Shown: piece after piece, positions 24,854-33,750 of the stretch | How the letters are laid out: each line of letters opens with the position of its first letter | Numbering within the stretch: the stretch's first letter is position 1 | Assembly: GCF_004801885.1 (NCBI RefSeq) | Contig: NZ_SSSM01000006.1 | Coordinates: forward strand, 186,001 to 250,000 | DNA length: 64,000 nt | Source of the DNA: Naasia lichenicola | GTDB taxonomy: Bacteria > Actinomycetota > Actinomycetes > Actinomycetales > Microbacteriaceae | Direction of reading: 5' to 3' | The notes under the pieces: generated by a model | Database searches by the model: none | The model's input: only the letters and a program-made list of their open reading frames with translations | Told to the model about the DNA's origin: nothing | Program-made: the position numbers and the translations under genes

Positions 24854-27214
24854 ATGATTCGCTTCGACCGTGTGACCAAGCTCTATCCGGGCAACTCCAA
24901 GCCCGCGCTCAACGGCGTCGACGTCGAGATCCAGGCGGGGGAGTTCGTCTTCCTGGTCGGCGCATCCGGCAGCGGGAAGTCCAGCTTCCTGCGCCTGGTG
25001 CTCAAGGAGGAGCGCCCATCCTCCGGTGAGATCCACGTGCTCGGCCAGCGGCTCAGCGCGATCTCCAACCGCAAGATCCCGTACTTCCGCCGCAGCCTCG
25101 GCGTCGTCTTCCAGGACTTCCGCCTGCTTCCCGGCCGGACCGTCTACCAGAACGTCGCCTTCACCCTTCAGGTGATCGGCAAGTCCCGCGGCTTCATCCA
25201 GGAGGCCGTGCCGGACGTCCTCGAGATGGTCGGCCTCGGCGGCAAGTTCGAGCGCCTCCCGCACGAGCTCTCGGGAGGCGAGCAGCAGCGCGTGGCGATC
25301 GCCCGCGCCGTCGTCAACAAGCCGGCCATCCTGCTCGCCGACGAGCCGACCGGAAACCTCGACCCGACCACCAGCCAGGGCATCATGCAGGTGCTCGCGC
25401 AGATCAACGCCAGCGGCACCACTGTCGTCATGGCCACCCACGATGTGGGCATCGTCGACCAGATGAAGCGCCGCGTCATCGAGCTCATCGGCGGCGACAT
25501 CATCCGCGACGAGGTCGAGGGCGGCTACACCACCTCGCTCGACCTTCCCGTGGTGGCGGCCGCAGGTGCCTCCGCGGCGACGGCGTCGACCCCCTCCGGA
25601 GCCATGGCGACCGGGCCAGTACCGTCCTACGCGGCGGCGTCAGCGTCGGTGGCAGCGTCGGCCGATCCTCTCGGCAGGCTGTTCACCGGACCCGTGGAGC
25701 TCGCGCCCGCCGCCGCCCGGCGGCAGCCCGACGCCTATCCCGGCACCCAGCCGGTGTTCGTCCGCACCGACTCGGTCGTCGAGCCGGTCGCCGCCCCCAC
25801 CCCGACGGCGGCATCCGGATCGTGGTCTCTCGCCGATGACCTCGCGGAGGATTCCGCCGAAGATTCCGCGGGCGAGGCCGCGGACCGAGGCTCCCATCAG
25901 GGCGCACGCGACGGGTCGTCCTCCGAGCACCAGTCCATCACCGACCACCGACTGCAGAGCGGGCACGTCGAGATCGTGCAGTCGATGTTCGCCGCAGAGA
26001 CGGCGGCCCCGAACCCAGCACCGACGTCAGTGCCGGCAGCCACCGCAGCAGCGCTCGGGGAGCCACACGCGGCCGAGGCCCCGATCCTGGCATCGGCCGA
26101 CCATCACGCGCAGCCGGCGGCGTCCGCCACCTCGCTGTTCGAGTCGACCCTCGCGTCAACTCCGCTGTTCGCCTCCACCACCGCCGAGCACCCCGCCTAC
26201 TTCGCGGCGACCGGTGCACAGCCGATCATCCCCTCGGCGAGCCAGCCGCAGGCGCCTCGCTATGACGTGGCTCGCACAGAGTCGCCTCGCACCGAGTCGG
26301 CTCCGACGGAGTCTGCGCCCATCGAGTCGCCCCGCACCGAGTCGCCTCGATCCCACTCGCCGCGGTACGACGCGCTTCGCAGCCGGACGTCCGAGTACCA
26401 GGCTTCCCGCGAGCAGACGCCCACGGAGCCGGTCGCGCATGCTGCGGCTGCGCCGCATGCGAGCCCGTTCTCGGTGAGCATGCCTCCCGCTGTCGAGAGC
26501 ACTCCGCCGGCATCTGCACCTGCCGCTTCGACGGCCGACACAGCCGCGTCATCCAGCCCGTCCACGCAGCCCGCACCGATGGTCTTCGGGGTGAGCCCAG
26601 CGTGGCCTGCGACCACGCCGCTGGTCTCCGCGACCCCGCAGCGCTTCCCGGTCGTCGAGCCGATGAGCCCGTTGCCGGCCTCAGGCGGCAGCGCCGGTGG
26701 CGTCTCCACCGAGCCTGTGCCGGTCATCTCACGCGCTCCCTCATTGCAGGGGTCCACCGCCACGATGACCGGATCGTTCCCGCGGCTTCCGGTGCAGCGG
26801 ACCGAGCCGAGCTCTTCGCCCGCTTCGCAACCCGCCTCGGCGACCGTCACCGGACCGATCGCGCCCGTCGCGGCGTCTGCGGCAGCACCCGCTGCAGCAC
26901 CCGTGCCCGCGCCGGTCTCCGCAGCCGCGGCGTCCACGGCGCCGGTGCCCACCATGGGCGATCATGGACCGGCATCGCCCGGCCGGCATCCGCTGTCCGC
27001 GGCGCTCGCGGCTCAGCGCAATCTGCCGCTGCCGCCGCTTCCCGTCCCGTCCAACCGCCCTGCCGCGCCCGAGTCGGCGTCGCCCCAGGACAGGCTGAGC
27101 CGGATGGTCGACGACGATGACGACGCCCTCGCGCTCGCCGTGCGGCTCGGACTGCGTCGCCCGGACGCCCACCCCCAGCAGACATCGGGCCAGGAAGTCG
27201 GACCCACCGCATGA
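24854..27214 (+). CDS. ftsE: Cell division ABC ATPase FtsE with a ~560-residue low-complexity C-terminal extension
   Basis: FtsE with FtsX transmits divisome signals to peptidoglycan hydrolases. Residues 1-222 are a standard FtsE: Walker [13 protein letters not shown] signature LSGGEQQR, Walker [14 protein letters not shown] and MATHDV. The usual protein ends there; here an uninterrupted frame continues to 786 aa. The tail is rich in Ala, Pro, Ser and Thr, with pentapeptide repeats (RTESP-like, residues 474-498) and an acidic, Arg-rich end ([20 protein letters not shown]). Codon usage stays high-GC throughout and the stop overlaps ftsX as ATGA, so a frameshift artefact is unlikely. The tail is probably disordered and cytoplasmic; its role is unknown. 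Confidence 0.93.
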   Translation: MIRFDRVTKLYPGNSKPALNGVDVEIQAGEFVFLVGASGSGKSSFLRLVLKEERPSSGEIHVLGQRLSAISNRKIPYFRRSLGVVFQDFRLLPGRTVYQNVAFTLQVIGKSRGFIQEAVPDVLEMVGLGGKFERLPHELSGGEQQRVAIARAVVNKPAILLADEPTGNLDPTTSQGIMQVLAQINASGTTVVMATHDVGIVDQMKRRVIELIGGDIIRDEVEGGYTTSLDLPVVAAAGASAATASTPSGAMATGPVPSYAAASASVAASADPLGRLFTGPVELAPAAARRQPDAYPGTQPVFVRTDSVVEPVAAPTPTAASGSWSLADDLAEDSAEDSAGEAADRGSHQGARDGSSSEHQSITDHRLQSGHVEIVQSMFAAETAAPNPAPTSVPAATAAALGEPHAAEAPILASADHHAQPAASATSLFESTLASTPLFASTTAEHPAYFAATGAQPIIPSASQPQAPRYDVARTESPRTESAPTESAPIESPRTESPRSHSPRYDALRSRTSEYQASREQTPTEPVAHAAAAPHASPFSVSMPPAVESTPPASAPAASTADTAASSSPSTQPAPMVFGVSPAWPATTPLVSATPQRFPVVEPMSPLPASGGSAGGVSTEPVPVISRAPSLQGSTATMTGSFPRLPVQRTEPSSSPASQPASATVTGPIAPVAASAAAPAAAPVPAPVSAAAASTAPVPTMGDHGPASPGRHPLSAALAAQRNLPLPPLPVPSNRPAAPESASPQDRLSRMVDDDDDALALAVRLGLRRPDAHPQQTSGQEVGPTA
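26273..26347 (+). repeat. 15-bp tandem repeats inside the ftsE tail
   Basis: Five consecutive 15-bp units encode [20 protein letters not shown] and RTESP; decayed units ([15 protein letters not shown]) follow. Copy-number change would keep the reading frame. Confidence 0.8.
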
Positions 27215-28125
27215 GAATCGCACTGATCTGGGCCGAGGTCTGGCAGGGCCTCCGCCGCAACCTGTCGATGGTCGTCTCCGTCGTCCTGGTCACCTTCATC
27301 TCGCTGACCTTCGTCGGCGCGGCCGCGCTGCTGCAGATGCAGATCGGCCAGATGAAGACGTTCTGGTACGACAAGGCTCAGGTCGCCATCTACATGTGCA
27401 ACGGCACGGTCGGCAGCGAGGCGTGCGCGGCAGGCGGTGCGACGCCCGAGCAGGTCGCCGCCGTCCAGGCGCAGCTCGAATCACCCACGCTCGCGCCGCT
27501 CATCCAGACCTTCTACTTCGAGAACCAGGACGAGGCGTACGCCAACTTCAAGCAGCAGTTCGCCGGCAACGCCGTCGTCGACTACGTCACGCCCGATCTG
27601 CTCAACCAGACGTTCTGGGTGAACCTCAAGGACCCGTCGCAGGCAGACGTGCTCCGCGAGAGCTTCGCCGGGCTCGTCGGCGTGGACAGCGTGGTGGATC
27701 AGCGGAAGTTCCTCGACCAGATCTTCTCCGTGCTCAACACGGCGAGCATCACGGCCATCGGCGTCGCCGCGATCATGCTCATCGCCGCAAGCCTCCTCAT
27801 CTCGACCACGATCCGCCTCTCCGCCTACTCACGACGGCGAGAGCTCGGCATCATGAGACTCGTCGGGGCGTCGAACAGGTTCATCCAGACGCCGTTCGTG
27901 CTCGAAGGGGTGCTCGCCTCGCTGGTGGGGTCGCTGCTCGCGGGCGGTGTGATCGTCGCTCTTGTGCAGTTCTTCGTGCAGGGATATCTCGCCCAGACCA
28001 ACCTCGGATTCTCGTTCGTGACGATGTCCGATGCCCTTGTCGTCGTCCCGCTGCTCGTCGGAGTGGGTGTCGTGCTGGCTGCGGGCTCGGCCAACATCGC
28101 GATCCGCCGCCACCTGCGGGTCTGA
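27211..28125 (+). CDS. ftsX: Cell division permease-like protein FtsX
   Basis: Partner of FtsE, 304 aa, starting in an ATGA overlap. It has the expected layout: a short cytoplasmic N-terminus, TM1 (about 20-42), a large extracytoplasmic domain with two Cys ([12 protein letters not shown]), then three helices from about residue 185 ([19 protein letters not shown] onward) with the conserved [14 protein letters not shown] loop. In actinobacteria the external domain activates RipC-type hydrolases. Standard length indicates that only FtsE is extended here. Confidence 0.95.
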   Translation: MRIALIWAEVWQGLRRNLSMVVSVVLVTFISLTFVGAAALLQMQIGQMKTFWYDKAQVAIYMCNGTVGSEACAAGGATPEQVAAVQAQLESPTLAPLIQTFYFENQDEAYANFKQQFAGNAVVDYVTPDLLNQTFWVNLKDPSQADVLRESFAGLVGVDSVVDQRKFLDQIFSVLNTASITAIGVAAIMLIAASLLISTTIRLSAYSRRRELGIMRLVGASNRFIQTPFVLEGVLASLVGSLLAGGVIVALVQFFVQGYLAQTNLGFSFVTMSDALVVVPLLVGVGVVLAAGSANIAIRRHLRV

Positions 28126-28235
28126 CCCCGGCGGGCCCCACGTGGGCCGCGATCGCGCGTAGACTGAACGGCTGCCTGCGGAGACGCCGCGGGCGGATGC
28201 GCCGGCGGAAGCAGCGCGGAAGATCAGGAGTCGTC

Positions 28236-28712
28236 GTGCCACGGGAACAGGGTCGCAAGGTCGTCGCGACCAACCGCAAGGCGCGGCACGACTACACCAT
28301 CGAGGACACCTACGAGGCCGGGATGGTGCTCTACGGCACCGAGGTGAAGTCCCTCCGGATGGGCCGCGCGTCCCTGGTCGACGGCTACGCGTACATCGAC
28401 AACGGCGAGATCTGGCTCGACGCGGTGCACATCCCCGAGTACACCGAGGGGACCTGGACGAACCACGCCACTCGGCGCAAGCGCAAGCTCCTCCTGCACA
28501 AAGAGCAGATCCTCAAGATCAGCCACCGCATCCGTGACGGCGGCTACACCCTCGTTCCCCTGCAGATCTACTTCAACGACGGCAAGGCCAAGGTCGAGCT
28601 GGCGATCGCCAAGGGCAAGCGCGAGTACGACAAGCGCCAGACCCTGCGCGAGCGTCAGGACACCCGCGAGGCGCAGCGCGCCATGGGCACGCAGCGCAAC
28701 CTGGGGGACTAG
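28236..28712 (+). CDS. smpB: SsrA-binding protein SmpB
   Basis: Binds tmRNA and delivers it to stalled ribosomes for trans-translation. The 158-aa protein has [17 protein letters not shown] near the start, GTEVKSLR and the basic C-terminal tail [16 protein letters not shown] that probes the mRNA channel. The start is GTG 28236, with AGGAG 5 nt upstream. Its RNA partner ssrA is encoded 710 nt downstream, with one reversed gene between them. Confidence 0.96.
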   Translation: MPREQGRKVVATNRKARHDYTIEDTYEAGMVLYGTEVKSLRMGRASLVDGYAYIDNGEIWLDAVHIPEYTEGTWTNHATRRKRKLLLHKEQILKISHRIRDGGYTLVPLQIYFNDGKAKVELAIAKGKREYDKRQTLRERQDTREAQRAMGTQRNLGD

Positions 28713-28733
28713 GGCCGCTCGACGGGTCCGCCG

Positions 28734-28809
28734 CGTTCACCCAAGCGGACTTCGGGTCTCATCCAGCGTCGAAACCGGCCTCATCAGCCGATCTCCGCTT
28801 GCGTGAACG
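28734..28809. repeat. Imperfect palindrome between convergent smpB and oxidoreductase gene
   Basis: CGTTCAC pairs with GTGAACG and, after two mismatched bases, AAGCGGA with TCCGCTT; the inner ~44 nt are only partly complementary. The right arm contains ATCTCCGCTTGCGTGA, the same 16-mer as in the palindrome at 59387-59450. Possible bidirectional terminator. Confidence 0.55.
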
Positions 28810-28811
28810 GT

Positions 28812-29255
28812 TCAATCGGCGGGCGAGGCTGCCGGCGCTATCCGGATGACGACGCGGGTGGCGGCGATCCGGTCGCCCGTGCCGCCGATGAGACGGGTGG
28901 CCGCATCCTTGTACTTGCCGATGATGGCTGCGATGCCTTCCGCGATTCCGTCGGGGTCCTCGACGACAACCGCGCGGCCGACGACCTCCGGTGCCCCGTC
29001 CGGGATCGCGCCGACGCGGTCGCAGGCCTGCAGGAGGACGTCTCCGCGGGCGCGCAGCCGCTTGACCTTGCCCGACTCGCGGCTGGTCGTGAAGACGAGC
29101 GCATCGCCGGCACGGGCGATCCAGACCGGGGTCGAGACCCCGACTCCGGTGCGGCGGAACGTGGTGAAGGAGACGTACGTCGACTCCGCCAGAGCCGCGA
29201 ACTCTGCGGGGAGGGTCGGATCTGCGTCTGCAGCGTTGGGGGAATCCAGGTTCAC
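28812..29255 (-). CDS. PPOX-class F420/flavin-dependent oxidoreductase
   Basis: A 147-aa split-barrel protein of the pyridoxamine 5'-phosphate oxidase superfamily. The start GTG 29255 gives VNLDSPN; strands with YVSFTTFRRTGVGVSTPVWIA and TTSRESGKVKRLRARGDVLL are typical of the Rv-type 'PPOX class F420-dependent' group. Cofactor (F420 or FMN) and substrate are unproven. It sits alone between smpB and ssrA on the other strand. Confidence 0.82.
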   Translation of the reverse strand: MNLDSPNAADADPTLPAEFAALAESTYVSFTTFRRTGVGVSTPVWIARAGDALVFTTSRESGKVKRLRARGDVLLQACDRVGAIPDGAPEVVGRAVVVEDPDGIAEGIAAIIGKYKDAATRLIGGTGDRIAATRVVIRIAPAASPAD

Positions 29256-29422
29256 GCCGGTCAACCTAGCAACACAGGTTGGACGGCCCACGTCCGATGG
29301 GCATAGATCCGGTCGGACCGATGTTCTACACTGATGAGCCGTCCGAAAGGGCGGCGACACAACTCAACAGCGCGATGGTGGCCCCTTCACAGGCCGGTGC
29401 GAACCGGTCGGAAGGCACGCAT

Positions 29423-29791
29423 GGGGATGATCGGTTTCGACATTGCCTGCATGACTGTGAGAAGCGGGCCGAGGATGCAGGGTTATCTCGTTAACGATCT
29501 CTGCAAACAACAGGTGCCAATTCCAAGCGCACCGACTTCGCTCTCGCTGTCTAAGCCAGAGCCATGAAGTCCGTCAGCCCGCGCGTGCCCTCGTCGCGGA
29601 TGCTGGCGTCAGCTAGAGGGCTTGCTATGACGCTGTGTCTCAGGGCGTCGTGGGACTTGAACTGAGACTGGGCTCGTCGACCTGGATGCCAAGGGCAAAG
29701 GTCGGAGCCGAGTAGAACGCTCTCTTTGGCTACGCCCGTAGAAGGCGCGGAATTACAGCAGTGGACGGGGGTTCAATTCCCCCCATCTCCA
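29423..29791 (+). ncRNA. ssrA: Transfer-messenger RNA (tmRNA)
   Basis: The 369-nt RNA has a tRNA-like domain formed by 5' GGGGATG and 3' CATCTCC plus discriminator A, a T-arm containing GTTCAATTC, and pseudoknot-rich middle. The tag reading frame resumes at GCC 29516 and encodes ANSKRTDFALAV followed by TAA (29552-29554). The last residue is Val instead of the more usual Ala. CCA is not encoded. A small stem with a GAAA tetraloop (CCGTCC/GGGCGG) lies about 75 nt upstream, and TACACT at 29327 is a possible -10 element. Confidence 0.96.
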
Positions 29792-29855
29792 CAACCGGCC
29801 ACCATCGCCGCTGTTGAGGGCTCACGTGAGCCCGGTTCGTCGAGAGGTGTCGTTC

Positions 29856-30131
29856 GTGCAGGTGCAGACCGTGCAGCTTGTCCTGTTCTCGTCCGCGTTC
29901 TGTGGTCCGTGCATGCAGACCCGCACGGTGCTCGAAGAGGCTGCACGGCTCATTCCCGGAGCGAGCTTCGCCGATCTCGACGTCGTCGCGCATGTCGACG
30001 AGGCTGAGGCGGAGGGCATCGAGGCGACCCCGACGGTGCTGATCCGCAACGCGGCCGGCGCCGAGGTGTTCCGCGCCGAGGGCGCACCGAGCCTCAACCA
30101 GGTGCTCGTCGCCGCGGCCAAGGCGCTCTGA
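29856..30131 (+). CDS. Thioredoxin-like protein with CGPC active site
   Basis: A compact 91-aa thioredoxin-fold protein with active site FCGPC near residues 13-16 and the cis-proline loop ATPTVLI. Start GTG 29856 follows GAGAGG with good spacing; upstream in-frame GTG codons at 29847 and 29826 are alternatives. It lacks a signal peptide, so it is cytoplasmic. It starts 65 nt after ssrA. Role as a general disulphide reductase is inferred from the motif. Confidence 0.82.
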   Translation: MQVQTVQLVLFSSAFCGPCMQTRTVLEEAARLIPGASFADLDVVAHVDEAEAEGIEATPTVLIRNAAGAEVFRAEGAPSLNQVLVAAAKAL

Positions 30132-30146
30132 GCCGAGCCCATCCGC

Positions 30147-31259
30147 TCAGCGCGGGTCGGAGCCGATCCACCGGGTGCTGACGGTGACCTCCTCGAGGCG
30201 GTCCATGATCGGCAGGCGGGCGATGCCCGGAACGGTCGGCACGCGGATGAAGCCGTCCTCGAGCACGAACGGCTCGGTGATGTCCTCCCGGTAGAACCGG
30301 TCGGACCCGGAGATGTCGCCGGGGAGGGTGAAGCCGGGCAGCGCCGCGAGCGCGGCGTTCGCGCCGCGGGCGATCCCGGTCTCGAGCATGCCCCCGCACC
30401 AGACGGGGATGCTCGCGGAGTAGGCCAGCTCGTGGATCCGCATGGCTTCCAGATAGCCGCCCACCCGGCCCGGCTTGATGTTGATGATCTGCGCCGCGTT
30501 CAGGGCGATCGCGTCCGCCGCCGCCCGCGCTGACACGATCGACTCGTCGAGGCAGATCGGGGTGCTGATCATCCGCGCGAGCACCGAGTGCAGTCGGATA
30601 TCGTCCTCGTACAGCGGCTGCTCGATCAGCAGCAGCCCGTAGTCGTCGAGCTCCTGGAAGATCGCGACATCGTCGAGGGTGTACGCCGAGTTCGCATCGA
30701 CCTGGAGCGGGATCTCGCCGAACTCCGCACGGAGCGCCTTTACCGGCTCGATGTCCCAGCCGGGCTTGATCTTGATCTTGATCCGCTGGTAGCCCTCGTC
30801 GAGATAGCCGCCCACGGCCGTGACGAGATCTGCGATGGACGGCTGGATGCCGACGGAGACCCCGCTCGGCACACGGTCCTTCGTCACTCCGAGGTAGTCC
30901 GCGAAGCTCTGCTCCGCGGACCGGAGCTGCGCGTCCAGGATCGCCATCTCGAGGGCGGCCTTGGCGATGCGATGGCCGACGAACGAGTGCAGCACGGGTC
31001 CGACCCGACCCGCCGTGAGGTCGGACTCCTTCAGCAGTGCGGGGCCGAGGAACCGTTCGATGACGTCGAGGGCGCCCACGACGTACTCGCTGGAGTAGAC
31101 CGGCTCGGGCAGGGCGACGCACTCGCCCCACCCCTCGACGCCGTCCGCGACTGCTCGCACCAGCAGCGCCGTGCGCTCGGTCTGAGTGCCGAATGAGGTG
31201 ACGAAGGGGGAGACCAGGGGCAGGGTCACGACCCGCAGCTCGATGCCGTCGATGCGCAT
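30147..31259 (-). CDS. menC: o-Succinylbenzoate synthase / N-acylamino acid racemase family enolase
   Basis: Enolase-superfamily enzyme of 370 aa. The catalytic set is complete and close to the characterised NAAAR/OSBS numbering: Lys161-x-Lys163-x-Lys165 in RIKIKIKPG, metal ligands Asp188 (VDAN), Glu213 (IEQP) and Asp238 (LDES), and Lys262 (NIKPGRVGG). The family includes the menaquinone step making o-succinylbenzoate and promiscuous racemases; with no other men genes nearby the exact reaction is not settled, although MenC is the favoured reading. Start ATG 31259 gives the typical MRIDGIELRVV. Confidence 0.85.
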   Translation of the reverse strand: MRIDGIELRVVTLPLVSPFVTSFGTQTERTALLVRAVADGVEGWGECVALPEPVYSSEYVVGALDVIERFLGPALLKESDLTAGRVGPVLHSFVGHRIAKAALEMAILDAQLRSAEQSFADYLGVTKDRVPSGVSVGIQPSIADLVTAVGGYLDEGYQRIKIKIKPGWDIEPVKALRAEFGEIPLQVDANSAYTLDDVAIFQELDDYGLLLIEQPLYEDDIRLHSVLARMISTPICLDESIVSARAAADAIALNAAQIINIKPGRVGGYLEAMRIHELAYSASIPVWCGGMLETGIARGANAALAALPGFTLPGDISGSDRFYREDITEPFVLEDGFIRVPTVPGIARLPIMDRLEEVTVSTRWIGSDPR

Positions 31260-31364
31260 CCGTCGATCCTGGCACTGTTCGCGCCCGCGTCGAGCGAGGG
31301 TTCCGCTCGCCGAGCTGACGGGGGCGCAGGCGACTGCCCCCACGGCGGGTATACCGTGGAATCG

Positions 31365-32840
31365 ATGTCCACCTCGCCTTCGACCAGTGCGTCGGACGGC
31401 GCTCCCGAGATCGACGAGCGCACCAAGCGCAGGGCCTTCATCATCTGCGTCGCCGTCGCGGCGCTGACCATCCTCGACCTGTCCAAGGTCAACGTGGGAC
31501 TGCCCTCCATCGAGGCGTCCCTCGGTGCCGGTCCCTCCGAGCTGCAGTCGATCGTCGCCGGGTACGCGCTCGCCTTCGGCCTCGCGCTCGTGCCCGCCGG
31601 CCGGATCGGGGACATCGCCTCCCGACGCACCATGTTCCTCATCGGCGTCAGCCTGTTCACCCTGACGAGCCTGGCCTGCGCGCTCGCGCCGAACACCACA
31701 TTCCTGCTGATCTTCCGCTTCCTCCAGGGCATCGCCGCCGGCATCCAGATGCCGCAGGTGATCGGGCTACTGCAGCAGCTCTTCCAAGGGGCCGAGCGAG
31801 CGCGTGCGTTCGGCACGTTCGGCGCGACGATCGGGCTCAGCACCGCCTTCGGGCCCACCATCGGCGGTCTGCTCATCTTCGTCGGCGGCGAACAGGACGG
31901 CTGGCGGCTGCTGTTCTGGATGAACATCCCGCTCGGCATCGCGCTGCTCTTCTTCGCCGCCCGCCTTCTGCCGCGGAAGCAGATGGCCCCCAGCGGGCCG
32001 GCAGACCTCGATCCGGTCGGCATCGCGCTGCTCGGCGGCGCGATCCTCACGCTCATGCTCCCGTTCGTGCTCACCACAGGCGGGCCGACGGACGATCCGC
32101 GACGCTGGTTCTTCCTCATCGGCGCGGTCGCGTTCGCAGCGGCGTTCACCCTCTGGGAGCACCGCTACGCCGACCGGGGCAAGACGCCGGTGGTGCGATT
32201 CGCGCTGTTCAAGCTCGGCTCGTATCGCAACGGGCTGCTCATCGCGACGGCCTACTTCGCCGCGCTGCCTGCCACCTTCTTGCTGACCACGCTCTACCTG
32301 CAGCAGGGCCTCGGCCTGCAGGCGGTCTTCGCGGGCATGGTCACCATCCCGTTCGCGCTCGTCTCGGCCGTCACCGCATCGATCGGCGGACGGCTGGTGG
32401 AGAAGCGCGGGCGCTCACTCGTGGTGACCGGGCTGGCCGTGGTCCTCGTCGGCTTCGGTCTTGCCGTGCTGGCGGCGACGCTGTCCCCGCGCGAGCTCAC
32501 GCCGTGGCTGATGGCGGCGGCGCTCGCGGTCGCCGGGCTCGGCGGCGGATTCGTGATCTCGCCGAATCAGACGCTCACCCTCGCCGATGTGCCGGTCTCG
32601 GAGGGCGGAGTCGCCGGTTCGATGGGCCAGCTGGGTCAGCGGATCGGCACGGCCATCGGAGTCGCGGCCGCATCCTCCACCTTCTTCTCCACCCTCTATG
32701 CGGAGGGTGGCGGAAGCGACGCCGGGCTGGCGATCTACCACGACAGCTACCGCAATGGCCTGCTGGTGTCGCTCTCGCTGATCGCCGTCGCACTCGTGCT
32801 CGGCATCTTCGACCTGCGTCAGCGGGTCAAGGCCGCCTGA
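31365..32840 (+). CDS. MFS transporter, DHA2 (EmrB/QacA-like, 14-helix)
   Basis: A 491-aa drug:H+ antiporter-type protein with about 14 helices. The DHA2 markers are visible: LDLSKVNVGLPSIEASLG in helix 1, GRIGDIASRRTMFL loop, and the helix-5 motif GPTIGGLLI. Divergent from menC by 105 nt. The substrate is unknown. The gene ends just before a small palindrome and a convergent hisN. Confidence 0.87.
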   Translation: MSTSPSTSASDGAPEIDERTKRRAFIICVAVAALTILDLSKVNVGLPSIEASLGAGPSELQSIVAGYALAFGLALVPAGRIGDIASRRTMFLIGVSLFTLTSLACALAPNTTFLLIFRFLQGIAAGIQMPQVIGLLQQLFQGAERARAFGTFGATIGLSTAFGPTIGGLLIFVGGEQDGWRLLFWMNIPLGIALLFFAARLLPRKQMAPSGPADLDPVGIALLGGAILTLMLPFVLTTGGPTDDPRRWFFLIGAVAFAAAFTLWEHRYADRGKTPVVRFALFKLGSYRNGLLIATAYFAALPATFLLTTLYLQQGLGLQAVFAGMVTIPFALVSAVTASIGGRLVEKRGRSLVVTGLAVVLVGFGLAVLAATLSPRELTPWLMAAALAVAGLGGGFVISPNQTLTLADVPVSEGGVAGSMGQLGQRIGTAIGVAAASSTFFSTLYAEGGGSDAGLAIYHDSYRNGLLVSLSLIAVALVLGIFDLRQRVKAA

Positions 32841-32846
32841 ATCTGC

Positions 32847-32882
32847 GCGGATCAGCGAACACGCGAAATGCGCCTGATCCGC
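32847..32882. terminator. Palindrome between convergent MFS gene and hisN
   Basis: GCGGATCAG (32847-32855) pairs perfectly with CTGATCCGC (32874-32882); the 18-nt loop contains partial complementarity (GCG..CGC). No U-tract. Likely a bidirectional terminator. Confidence 0.55.
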
Positions 32883-32918
32883 CAGAGGCCCGGGGCGGTT
32901 CTCCTGACGCCCGAGGGT

Positions 32919-33746
32919 CTAGGCGACGGAGATGGCCGAGACGGTCGCGTCGTGCAGGAGCCCGTTCGTCGCGAGCGCGGTGCCCTCCCACGGACCAGCG
33001 ACGCCGTCGAACGAGCTGAAGCGGCCGCCCGCCTCCTCGACGATCGGGATGAGCGCCGCATTGTCGTAGGGCTGCATCTCCGGTTCGCCGGCGATGTCGA
33101 CGGTGCCCTCGGCGACCATCATGTACGACCAGAACTCGCCATAGCCGCGGGTCCGCCAGACCTGCTCGGCGAGCGAGAGCAGCTGCGGTCCGCGGCCCCA
33201 CTCCATCCAGCCCTTGAGGCTGTTGTAGCTGACCGAGGCGTCGGCGAGCGTCTGCACGCCTGATGCCCGAATGCGGCGGGCATCTGCGCCGGGGGAGTCG
33301 ACGGTCCACGCGCCCTCGCCGCGGGCCGCCCACCAGCGCCGGCCGAGCGCCGGGGCGCTGACCACGCCGACCACGGGCATCCCGTCGACCGCGAGCGCGA
33401 TGAGCGTTCCCCATACGGGCACGCCGCGGAGGAAGTTCGCTGTGCCGTCGATGGGGTCGAGGATCCACTGTCGACCGGGTTCGCGGGTGCCGCCGTACTC
33501 CTCGCCGAGGATCCGGTCGTGCGGACGGGACTCGCGCAGCGCCGCTCGGAGCGCCTGCTCGACGGCCCGATCGGCGTCCGTCACGGGAGTCCGGTCGGGC
33601 TTGGTCTCGATCTTCAGATCGAGCGCGCGGAAGCGGTCCACCGAGATGACATGCGCCATGTCGGCGAGGTCGCGGGCCAGCCGGAGATCGTCCGCGAGGT
33701 CGAACAGAGGGGCGCCGTCGTCGTTCTGAGGTGCAGGGTCGCTCAC
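32919..33746 (-). CDS. hisN: Histidinol-phosphatase, inositol monophosphatase family
   Basis: A Mg2+-dependent phosphatase of 275 aa that in actinobacteria dephosphorylates histidinol phosphate. Metal-binding motifs are GEEYGG, WILDPIDGTANFLRG and PYDNAALIPIVEEAGG. GTG start at 33746, 4 nt after the rsgA stop. The aroA-rsgA-hisN order is common in this group and supports the HisN reading over a generic inositol monophosphatase. Confidence 0.87.
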   Translation of the reverse strand: MSDPAPQNDDGAPLFDLADDLRLARDLADMAHVISVDRFRALDLKIETKPDRTPVTDADRAVEQALRAALRESRPHDRILGEEYGGTREPGRQWILDPIDGTANFLRGVPVWGTLIALAVDGMPVVGVVSAPALGRRWWAARGEGAWTVDSPGADARRIRASGVQTLADASVSYNSLKGWMEWGRGPQLLSLAEQVWRTRGYGEFWSYMMVAEGTVDIAGEPEMQPYDNAALIPIVEEAGGRFSSFDGVAGPWEGTALATNGLLHDATVSAISVA

Positions 33747-33750
33747 GCGA

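Noticed and set aside
24609-24879. Small minus-strand frames in the prfB-ftsE gap with repeated peptide patterns
   Set aside because: The apparent protein repeats simply mirror the palindromic DNA repeats there; no ribosome site or homology supports them.
24854-27214. Frameshift or assembly error joining ftsE to an unrelated gene
   Set aside because: Codon bias is uniform, the frame is continuous and the end overlaps ftsX as ATGA, the normal ftsE-ftsX junction.
29749-29773. GGAAT-N17-GTT resembling a SigR/SigH promoter upstream of the thioredoxin gene
   Set aside because: It lies inside the tmRNA 3' end, where GTTC is dictated by the conserved T-arm, and the spacer is 17 rather than 18 nt. 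Tempting because thioredoxins are classic targets, but likely chance.
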